Made by a program: the position numbers and the translations under genes
Part shown: positions 57,174-64,000 of the stretch, piece by piece
How positions within the stretch are numbered: position 1 is the first letter of the stretch
Layout: every line of letters begins with the position of its first letter
Notes under the pieces: model-generated
Told to the model about the DNA's origin: nothing
Database searches by the model: none
The model's input: the letters and a program-made list of their open reading frames with translations, nothing else
Origin: Flavobacteriales bacterium
GTDB lineage: Bacteria; Bacteroidota; Bacteroidia; Flavobacteriales_D; Sanyastnellaceae
Length of the DNA stretch: 64,000 nt
NCBI GenBank assembly: GCA_947466425.1
Contig: CANIBZ010000010.1
Location: 1 to 64,000, forward strand
Direction: 5' to 3'

Positions 57174-59210
57174 TTGAAAAGGACTGCGATTATATTGTTC
57201 TGCTTGTTTGTTGTAAACATTCAACTCCCATGCAGCATGATTAAGATTTTGGCACAATCGAAAGCTCCTGTTTGGAATGGTCTTGAAATCAATTCCAAAG
57301 TTCAATACGGAATAATACCAACTTCAGATTCAGTAGTTCAGCCAGTCTATATTTTTCAAAATTCCGCCACTACAGGTTTTGCTTGGAAAGGATTAAATTT
57401 TGGAATTACTTATTCATACAACAATCCAAACGCACTAATCGGAATAAGAAATGGTTTTACGTTCCAATTTGTTCCAACGTTTAATGCAATAGATACAGAG
57501 GCCCTGCAATCGTCTCTTTCAAATGGGATTCATTCAAAACTGGATAGCTTGAATACGCTAACATCCAATTATCAAAAGCGAATTCAATTTTTAGAGAGTT
57601 ACAACGGCGATAGTATACAAATGCCCAAATGGAATTTGATAGATACGAGCCAACTGAATATGAATTCGGTTCTACCTGATTCTTTGAACTTAAGCAATCC
57701 ACTGGACACACTTTCATCGAATGGTCAAGATATTAATGCAGCAGAGAGGTTAAGTGTTTCAGAGGAACTAAGCAGATGCAGAAAGGAGTTAGATAATTTG
57801 AAATCTCTCCAAGAAAAATACACGGCTCAACTGGAAGGATTGAAAGACAAAAAGGAGTCTCTTTTTTCAAATCCATTTAGTAAATCCTTACCGATGCAAT
57901 TGCGCAAATTGGATGTCGGTAATTTCACTGCGAGCACCTCACCAATTTCGCTTTGGGGGACATCGTTATTCGGAGTTTCCGTGGCGTTGAATAAGGGCAG
58001 TTATTACATAGATGCAGGAATTGGTAAAATACAAACACCGATTTTTCCAGAATTAAATCAGCTTGGACTTTCAAAGCAAATGATAGATGCGGTCTCAGCT
58101 TGGGGAAGAAACATGAGTTCATCTACTAGAGTTCTCTCCTGGATAGTATTAGGAAAAGGAAGGCCAGAACAATCTCATTTTTACATTCAAGGTTTAACAG
58201 GTCGCGGAAAACGAGACCTATCAGATACACAATCGGGAAATGCAGTGAACTATGTTTTAGAAGCTCAAGGACAATGGGTAAATGGCGGAAGTAAGTTAGA
58301 GATAAACGCTTCAAAATCGTTTTTGAGTCGTCCCCTAAATTTAATGTCAGATGCCATTACTTCGAAAGGAAAATATGATGTTGGATATGCCTTTCATATC
58401 GGGTGGAATCAGCGAGTTGAAAGGACAAATACAGAGATTGCTCTAAAATCTAATCTGTACACTGCAACGTTCAATAGTTTTGGAATTGCGGTTCCGCGAC
58501 ACGATTACCTTCAATCGCAAATTCAATTGAAACAAGGTATTGGTAAAAAGGCCAATTTTACAATTCAAGCGAAGTACGATCAAAGAGGTTTGAATCAGAA
58601 AGTGTGTGATTTCAAAAGTTTGAATTCATCTCTGAGGTTGAAAATGTTTAAACGTGGAAATCTTATTCTCTTAGCTTCTCAAAATAAAGGTGTAATTCAA
58701 ATCGATACTTCGAGTGTAACGGTTAATCAAACATTGCTTTCGGGGGTATTCAATATGCCGTTGAAATTAGGGAAACTCATCCCAATAGTGTCAGCGCACC
58801 AAGTCATCGCTGTTACAACGAATATCGGTGGGTTGAATCGCATAGAAAATTCGAATGTGTCAGTTTCAATAACCAAAAAAAGTTTTTCAAGCAGAGTCGG
58901 TTTATTGGGAGTGAAGCAAACTTCCTCTGATTCATTAGTACAAGAATCTTATTTCGTAGAAGGAAATTTTGGAATTACAAAGCCTAAGTGGAATACAAGT
59001 ATAACATTGAGGCAGAATGTACAAGACGCAAAATCATACGGTTTGTCTGTAAACGTCGGACTGGCCTTTAGCAATTTGAAAATAATGGTCATGGCCGAAA
59101 AATTTGTTTATGACCCTATTTCAATGCCATGGCTTTCTCCGGAATTGGCCAAAAAATACCCATTCAGAGGAAGTATACAAGTTACTTACACTTTAAAAAA
59201 ATCGAAATGA
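57174..59210 (+). CDS. Probable outer-membrane or secreted beta-rich protein of an RHS-like locus
   Basis: 678 residues from TTG 57174; signal peptide (AIILFCLFVVNIQLPCSMIKILAQ). N-terminal domain (NGLEINSKVQYGIIP, GFAWKGLNFGITYSY), a coiled coil (about 185-235, ELSRCRKELDNLKSLQEKYTAQLEGLKDKK), then ~430 residues of alternating strands (for example ANFTIQAKYDQRGLNQKVCDF, SRVGLLGVKQTSSDS) ending IQVTYTLKKSK, compatible with a beta barrel. No named family. It overlaps the next gene (ATGA) and may be the transport or anchoring component for the giant protein downstream. Confidence 0.75.
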   Translation: MKRTAIILFCLFVVNIQLPCSMIKILAQSKAPVWNGLEINSKVQYGIIPTSDSVVQPVYIFQNSATTGFAWKGLNFGITYSYNNPNALIGIRNGFTFQFVPTFNAIDTEALQSSLSNGIHSKLDSLNTLTSNYQKRIQFLESYNGDSIQMPKWNLIDTSQLNMNSVLPDSLNLSNPLDTLSSNGQDINAAERLSVSEELSRCRKELDNLKSLQEKYTAQLEGLKDKKESLFSNPFSKSLPMQLRKLDVGNFTASTSPISLWGTSLFGVSVALNKGSYYIDAGIGKIQTPIFPELNQLGLSKQMIDAVSAWGRNMSSSTRVLSWIVLGKGRPEQSHFYIQGLTGRGKRDLSDTQSGNAVNYVLEAQGQWVNGGSKLEINASKSFLSRPLNLMSDAITSKGKYDVGYAFHIGWNQRVERTNTEIALKSNLYTATFNSFGIAVPRHDYLQSQIQLKQGIGKKANFTIQAKYDQRGLNQKVCDFKSLNSSLRLKMFKRGNLILLASQNKGVIQIDTSSVTVNQTLLSGVFNMPLKLGKLIPIVSAHQVIAVTTNIGGLNRIENSNVSVSITKKSFSSRVGLLGVKQTSSDSLVQESYFVEGNFGITKPKWNTSITLRQNVQDAKSYGLSVNVGLAFSNLKIMVMAEKFVYDPISMPWLSPELAKKYPFRGSIQVTYTLKKSK

Positions 59211-60283
59211 TAAAGAAGTTAGTTCTCATTGTTTTAGTGTTTTGTTCTTTTTGGACATATGGTCAGGTAAGTGTTACAGGATCTCTTTTTAATGAGTGGA
59301 ATGCAAGCTTATCTGCGTTGACTCAATTGACTTTGGTTAATTCAGATATGGAGGCGAAAGAGGTTAAACTAGTTGTGAAATTGACTTCTTCCAACGGACG
59401 AATTATTCTAACGGGTGAGACTAATCAATTTATTATTTCACCGGGGGCAATAGTTTTACAAGGTGTTCCTTTGGCAGTTTTGAATTCTCCAGGAGGAGCC
59501 GAATTTGTTTCCATGAAAACGTCAGGAGTTCTTCCTTACGGAAACTATCAGTATTGCGTTAAGGTAGTGCAAAATGGAGTAGAGGTTTTAGACGATTGGT
59601 GCGAAAGTATTCAGTCTGAATATTCTGAGTTTTTAAATCTTGTTTATCCTTTTGATGGCGACACAGTTTCTACACATTTACCTGTTTTATCATGGATGAA
59701 TTCTACTGGCAGTGCTTTGTGCACAAGTGATATGGAATATGTCATTCGCTTAACTAAAGTTGGAAAGGGTCAAACAGCGGAACAAGCCATGAATGTGAAT
59801 CCTATGCAATGGTCTTTGCGATGTCTTAATTCTTTCCAAGTCAACTATCCAATTTCAGCGCTTGCCCTCGAAGACGGACAAACCTATGCATGGCAAGTGC
59901 AACAGTATAATGGAGGTAAGGTTGTAAATACAACAGATGTTTGGAAATTCACAATTAATACAATTCCAGATAGAAAGGACATCAAGTACGTTCACGTACA
60001 AAAGGGTGAAAATCCCAATTTTATTCCTGTGTTTGAAAAATTATTCATTCGTTTTGATGATGGATACAATCAAGGGGAAATAGATTATACGCTATTAAGC
60101 AGAGACGGTCAGCCATTGGAGTTAGGTTTAAAATCTGAGGATTTGTCTGGGCAGGCATTAAGCAACGGCTTCAATACCTATGAGATTGATGTTACTGAGT
60201 TTGCATTACCTAGCGGCTATTATACGGTGGTGCTTACAAATTCAAAGAAAGAGAAATTTCAATTAAAAATTCAGGTGTTATGA
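59207..60283 (+). CDS. Secreted Ig-like/fibronectin-like protein of the RHS-like locus
   Basis: 358 residues from ATG 59207 with a signal peptide (MIKKLVLIVLVFCSFWTYGQ). Two or three beta-sandwich segments: residues 20-130 (SLFNEWNASLSALTQLTLVNSD, LPYGNYQYCVKV), then LVYPFDGDTVSTHLPVLSWM...GQTYAWQVQQYNGGKV, typical of fibronectin-III-like domains that read out 'the rest is chosen from X'. Resembles TANFOR-type Bacteroidota proteins, not certain. Overlaps both neighbours by ATGA. Confidence 0.75.
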   Translation: MIKKLVLIVLVFCSFWTYGQVSVTGSLFNEWNASLSALTQLTLVNSDMEAKEVKLVVKLTSSNGRIILTGETNQFIISPGAIVLQGVPLAVLNSPGGAEFVSMKTSGVLPYGNYQYCVKVVQNGVEVLDDWCESIQSEYSEFLNLVYPFDGDTVSTHLPVLSWMNSTGSALCTSDMEYVIRLTKVGKGQTAEQAMNVNPMQWSLRCLNSFQVNYPISALALEDGQTYAWQVQQYNGGKVVNTTDVWKFTINTIPDRKDIKYVHVQKGENPNFIPVFEKLFIRFDDGYNQGEIDYTLLSRDGQPLELGLKSEDLSGQALSNGFNTYEIDVTEFALPSGYYTVVLTNSKKEKFQLKIQVL

Positions 60284-60798
60284 ATTTGAAAAGTGCAATG
60301 CTCAGTCTTCTTGTTGTAGGCGTTTTCGCTTTGACGGTTGTGACCTTCATAAAAAATAAACCAGCGAAAGTTGTTTATGTAAATATGGACGAGTTGTTCA
60401 ATGGGTTTCAAATGAAAAAAGAGTTGGAAAATGATTTCTTATCGAAGACAAATCAAATACAGAAGCAAATCGAAACCTTGCGCATAAAAGTTGCGGGTTT
60501 CAAAGAAGAAGTGAGCAGAGCAGTTTCAACAAATTATGTTGATTCATTGAATAATGCGAATGCTCAATTGGCAGAATTGAATATTCAATTTCAAGAAAAA
60601 TACGCTCCTCTAAAAGATCAATATGATTCACAAATTCAGAATCAGTTGTTGAATTACATGAATGAATTTGGAAAGGCGAATGATTATGATTTGGTCATTA
60701 CAAATCTAAATGGAAGCACAGTGCTGTTCGGCTCAGACAATGTAAATGTTACGACCGAGGCTTTAGAATTCGTAAATCAGAAATATGCAGGTAAGTAG
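60280..60798 (+). CDS. OmpH/Skp-like periplasmic chaperone
   Basis: 172 residues: an N-terminal hydrophobic helix that may stay as an anchor, VVYVNMDELFNGFQMKKELENDF, a long coiled coil, and the C-terminal NDYDLVITNLNGSTVLFGSDNVNVT. This is the OmpH/Skp layout (VxxVDxxxvfn...). Skp proteins hold unfolded outer-membrane proteins. A private copy inside this operon suggests a client made here, either the barrel or the giant protein. Confidence 0.85.
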   Translation: MNLKSAMLSLLVVGVFALTVVTFIKNKPAKVVYVNMDELFNGFQMKKELENDFLSKTNQIQKQIETLRIKVAGFKEEVSRAVSTNYVDSLNNANAQLAELNIQFQEKYAPLKDQYDSQIQNQLLNYMNEFGKANDYDLVITNLNGSTVLFGSDNVNVTTEALEFVNQKYAGK

Positions 60799-61447
60799 TA
60801 AAATAGTATTACTCTGCTGCTCATTCGCTAGCATGTTGCTGGTCTCCTGTGAGAATGCAGTAAAACCCTCTGCAACGGGTATTCCTCAAGTAGAGGGTCT
60901 TCCTTCACCTCCGGAAGTGGATGCGTCTTCCGCGGAAAGTGTAAAGAGCTATGTTTCGTGGTTGAGTAAAGAAGAAAATGGATTTAACAAACGGAGGGTT
61001 TTAGGCCAATTTTCCTTTGAAGCATTAATAGAGCCGCCGGCATATGCTGTTCTATTGAATCACAGGGGCGAACGAATTACAAATGACGCAATCAATAATG
61101 AAGTCAAGGAGCAATCAGAAATTTTTCAAATGCAATTTTCTATTGGGGCTGACACGCTGAGTAAGGAGCTTTTGAAGTATGCTGTAGGTGATGAAGAGGA
61201 ATACCAAAGACGAGTTTCTTATTATTCATTTGGCATGGACAAAGATATTTATCTCGTAGTTGGAAATGACACAATACCCTGCGCTACTTATCAATGGGAG
61301 CGAGGTTTTGATGCGAGTCAGAAGCTAGTTTTTCAGTTGGTTTTTTCAAAGAAACAATGGAAGGAAAACGTAAATAGTTTCCAGTTGGTGTTTTACGACA
61401 GGGTATTTAATAACGGTATAATAAAGTTTTTCTACGGAAAAGAATAG
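60785..61447 (+). CDS. Lipoprotein of the RHS-like locus
   Basis: 220 residues with lipobox LLVSC (Cys22) followed by ENAVKPSATG. The rest is globular (SYVSWLSKEENGFNKRRVLGQFSFEAL...). It overlaps the OmpH-like gene by 14 bases and ends 21 bases before the giant gene, so all five are one operon. No family recognised. Confidence 0.8.
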   Translation: MQVSSKIVLLCCSFASMLLVSCENAVKPSATGIPQVEGLPSPPEVDASSAESVKSYVSWLSKEENGFNKRRVLGQFSFEALIEPPAYAVLLNHRGERITNDAINNEVKEQSEIFQMQFSIGADTLSKELLKYAVGDEEEYQRRVSYYSFGMDKDIYLVVGNDTIPCATYQWERGFDASQKLVFQLVFSKKQWKENVNSFQLVFYDRVFNNGIIKFFYGKE

Positions 61448-61468
61448 CGCATATAATTTCAAAAGGAA

Positions 61469-64000
61469 ATGAAACAAATTGAACAAAACACTTCAACACG
61501 CACAAGATTAATTGCTAGGATAGTTTTACTGTGTATGTTATTTCAGTTGGGGCTGCCAACTTTTTCATGGGCTTTAACAAGTGGTCCGTCACAGCCGGAG
61601 GTACAAAGTTTTACACCCATTGGAACAAGTGATATGGTAGATCCATTTAGTGGTGATTTTAACTATAATATTCCCCTTATTGATGTAGATGGTTATCCTG
61701 TTAATATTGCTTATCACGCAGGTATTACTCCAGATCAAGAGTCCAGTTGGGTAGGCTTGGGTTGGAATATCAATGTTGGAGCCACTACTCGTGCACTTCA
61801 AGGTTTGCCAGACGATTTCAATGGCGATGAAGTGGAGCACAAGTTATCCATGTTACCCAATGAGACTTGGGGTATAGGTATTTCTGCTTCTTATGAATTT
61901 GAGCTTTTTGGAAATTCAAATTTTCTAGATACGGCCCTTGCCTTTAAGCCCTCAATAAATTTATATCGAAATAATTACACAGGCTGGGGATTTTCTTTTT
62001 CAGCGGGGTTAGGTGTCTCCGCCCCAAAGTACGGTTTTACTGCAAATTTAGGTGTTTCAGGATCGAATACAGAAGGAGCTAGTATTCAGCCTAGTTTGGC
62101 TTTAGGCAGGTCGCGTAATGGAAAAGATAATTCTAAGAATACAACCAGCATTTCATTTGGAGGAGCTTTTAATACCAGAGCAGGTTTGAAATCGCTAGGA
62201 ATTACTGCTTCAACTGTTTCAGAGTTCAAAAAGAAAAATGCTAAGGGTAAAGAATATAAAAGCACATATTCAGCTGATCATGCCGCTTACACCTGGACTT
62301 TTGGCATGCCCACTTATACCCCAGTGAGAAAACAAGATATTCAATCTTATTCGTTTCATTTTTCTATAGCAGGCGGTTCCGAAGCTACTGGTTTTTTTCA
62401 GAATTATGGATTAAATGGAAGTTACAGCAGAGGTACAATTAAACAAAAAACTTTGAATACTCCGTCATATGGATATTTTTATTCTGAGAATGCAGGAAAG
62501 GCAGACCAAAGAGATTTTAATGTGAATGACGGTGGAAGTTTCAATCCTGCTTCGGATGTTCTTCCAATGACAAATTACACCTACGATGTTTTCTCAATTT
62601 CAGGTCAAGGAGCTTCAGGGAATTTTCGTCCAATGAGAAACCAATTGGAGATGTTGAGTGAGCCGGAGACATTTATTACTTCTTCAGTTTCTGGAGATGT
62701 TGCAGTTGAAGTTGGTGGAGGATTTGCTTTTCACGGTGGATTGGATGTATCTGTGAGTAGCGATGAAGGTTACTCAGGTAAATGGACCGATTCAAATAAT
62801 TCAACGCGTTCAAATTTTGAAAACAGTGGCGCTGCAGCAGACAAGAAATTTGAAAGTTTTAATTTTCGCGAAGCTTCTGAATTGGCGGTATTAGAAGATG
62901 ACCAGCGTTTCAATGAATTGGGTGGATTTAGAAATGCTGCATTTGGTTTGGATCACAATGGTCTTTTTTCAACGTCTGGAAATGATCAAATTCGATCGGG
63001 CATAACTTCTAATTCATTAACGAATTCGAGACGGACAAGTCGCATGAAACGTGCAAGTCAGTTTACCTTTCTTACCATGGGTGAATCGAAAGACTTTGCT
63101 GTTCAAACAGATGTTTTTAACGATGCTGGTTTAAATGATAAACCCAACCATCACATGGGCGAAGTAACTTATACTTCTGCCGATGGAGCCAGATATATCT
63201 ATGGTTTACCCGCATATGTGCACAACCAGTTAGATGTTACATTCTCCGTGGGAAGTGACATGCAAGGAAATGGAGGGTTAACTGGAAACGAATCAACGGG
63301 TATGGTAATATACGACGAGAACGATGATACAGATTTAAACAGTAAAGGCTACGATCATTACATGAGCTCAACAAAAATGCCAGCTTATGCCCATAGTCAT
63401 ATGCTTACAAGTATTTTAAGTTCCGATTATGTCGACAGCGATAACATTGCGGGGCCTTCAGACAATGACTTGGGCGCTTATACCACATTCGGTTACACAC
63501 GTGTAGCAGATTTTAAGTTTCGTCATCCATACGGAGAAAAAACGGCCAACCATAATTCAGGATTAAAGTCAATTTCATATGACGATAAAGCTTCCTACCA
63601 ATACGGAGAGAAGGATCTTTATTTTCTCAATAAAATTGAGACAAAGAACTACGTGGCCTTATTCGTTTTAGAGGATAGGCTCGATGGGCTAGGGGTCGTG
63701 AACAAAGATGGAGCAAAGAATACCGGCATAAAGCAGAAGTGCTTAAAGGAAATTAGACTTTACGCCAAATCACAATTCGACGGATCGGGCAATTTGTTGT
63801 CAGGTGAATCTCCTATAAAAACTGTTCATTTCGAGTATGACTATTCGCTATGTCAGAATTCACCGAATTCAGATGCAAGCACACATGGAAAGCTAACATT
63901 AAGGAAGATATATTTCACATACAGCAATTCGAATAAAGCAAAATTCAGTAGCTACAATTTTTACTATGCTGGAGAAACCACTTCGGGTGGTGCAATGAAT
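61469..64000 (+). CDS. Giant RHS/SpvB-like secreted protein, N-terminal part (3' truncated by window)
   Basis: ATG 61469 opens a frame that stays open for 844 codons to the last base. A signal-like segment (ARIVLLCMLFQLGLPTFSWA) is followed by PFSGDFNYNIPLIDVDGYPVN, YHAGITPDQESSWVGLGWNI and RALQGLPDDFNGD, the entry region of Bacteroidota RHS/SpvB-type proteins (compare the SpvB-like 'sYsIPi...LGxGWsl'). Long beta-rich segments follow. Such proteins normally carry YD repeats and a polymorphic toxin or sorting domain at the C terminus, which would lie beyond the window. Confidence 0.8.
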   Translation, partial: MKQIEQNTSTRTRLIARIVLLCMLFQLGLPTFSWALTSGPSQPEVQSFTPIGTSDMVDPFSGDFNYNIPLIDVDGYPVNIAYHAGITPDQESSWVGLGWNINVGATTRALQGLPDDFNGDEVEHKLSMLPNETWGIGISASYEFELFGNSNFLDTALAFKPSINLYRNNYTGWGFSFSAGLGVSAPKYGFTANLGVSGSNTEGASIQPSLALGRSRNGKDNSKNTTSISFGGAFNTRAGLKSLGITASTVSEFKKKNAKGKEYKSTYSADHAAYTWTFGMPTYTPVRKQDIQSYSFHFSIAGGSEATGFFQNYGLNGSYSRGTIKQKTLNTPSYGYFYSENAGKADQRDFNVNDGGSFNPASDVLPMTNYTYDVFSISGQGASGNFRPMRNQLEMLSEPETFITSSVSGDVAVEVGGGFAFHGGLDVSVSSDEGYSGKWTDSNNSTRSNFENSGAAADKKFESFNFREASELAVLEDDQRFNELGGFRNAAFGLDHNGLFSTSGNDQIRSGITSNSLTNSRRTSRMKRASQFTFLTMGESKDFAVQTDVFNDAGLNDKPNHHMGEVTYTSADGARYIYGLPAYVHNQLDVTFSVGSDMQGNGGLTGNESTGMVIYDENDDTDLNSKGYDHYMSSTKMPAYAHSHMLTSILSSDYVDSDNIAGPSDNDLGAYTTFGYTRVADFKFRHPYGEKTANHNSGLKSISYDDKASYQYGEKDLYFLNKIETKNYVALFVLEDRLDGLGVVNKDGAKNTGIKQKCLKEIRLYAKSQFDGSGNLLSGESPIKTVHFEYDYSLCQNSPNSDASTHGKLTLRKIYFTYSNSNKAKFSSYNFYYAGETTSGGAMN

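Noticed and set aside
52086-64000. Right attachment site of the tRNA-Ser island
   Set aside because: No second copy of the tRNA 3' end seen in the rest of the window by eye; a short or diverged repeat could have been missed.

Overview
This window comes from a Bacteroidota chromosome, most likely Flavobacteriales or a close relative. The evidence is two type IX secretion (T9SS) cargo proteins with C-terminal sorting domains, the mutY-ssb-gldE-gldD gliding cluster, DUF4159 and TIGR02757 proteins, promoters of the TTTG-N21-TAnnTTTG type and almost no Shine-Dalgarno sequences. I cannot name the genus.

Layout: 0-7.6 kb holds housekeeping genes (OmpA-family tail, SDR epimerase, uvrC, bifunctional penicillin-binding protein, scoA/scoB). 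7.6-15.2 kb is an accessory stretch with an intact IS3-family element, a REP-type Y1 transposase, two 182-bp repeats with inverted ends, a Cys-rich T9SS protein, a HEPN/MNT gene pair and an HD hydrolase. 15.2-24.0 kb is core again: rng, a tiny mS38-like basic protein, TPR, HU, mutY, ssb, gldE, gldD, a 52-codon gene coupled to ridA, pabA/trpG, DUF4159, TIGR02757. 24.0-30.7 kb is a pair of divergent signalling operons around an AT-rich block. 30.7-51.7 kb holds an RND/MMPL exporter, gdhA, a lipoprotein, a sodium:solute symporter, a PKD/SBBP T9SS protein with a coupled GIY-YIG gene, and a long run guaB, three peptidyl-prolyl isomerase-like genes, moxR, glycosyltransferase, MBOAT, SGNH. 51.8-52.1 kb carries tRNA-Phe (minus) and tRNA-Ser (plus); directly after tRNA-Ser lies an integrase island with an excisionase-like gene and a trypsin-like protease operon. 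From 57.2 kb to the end is one overlapping operon (barrel-like protein, Ig-like protein, OmpH/Skp-like chaperone, lipoprotein) leading into a giant RHS/SpvB-like protein that runs off the window.

Three things stand out. First, five loci (7.60/9.11, 12.71, 13.75, 15.11 and 51.72 kb) carry tandem arrays of tiny perfect hairpins whose stems differ in sequence but keep pairing. The hairpins are separated by a fixed tetranucleotide (GAAT/TAAT at four loci, TCAT at the fifth). The arrays lie in sense orientation at the 3' ends of genes, often containing the stop codon. One was interrupted by the IS3 element, and removing the IS with one copy of its 3-bp duplication restores a hairpin unit exactly. 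Second, a roughly 30% GC cassette (about 25.07-28.98 kb) encodes an unknown protein, a ThiF/E1-like enzyme, a GNAT/autoinducer-synthase-like enzyme and only the sensor half of a 7TM histidine kinase. Composition jumps to about 45% GC in the middle of the kinase gene, as expected for a swapped signal-specificity cassette. Third, the terminal operon looks like dedicated export and assembly machinery for a giant RHS-like protein, preceded by twin dyad operators 52 bp apart.
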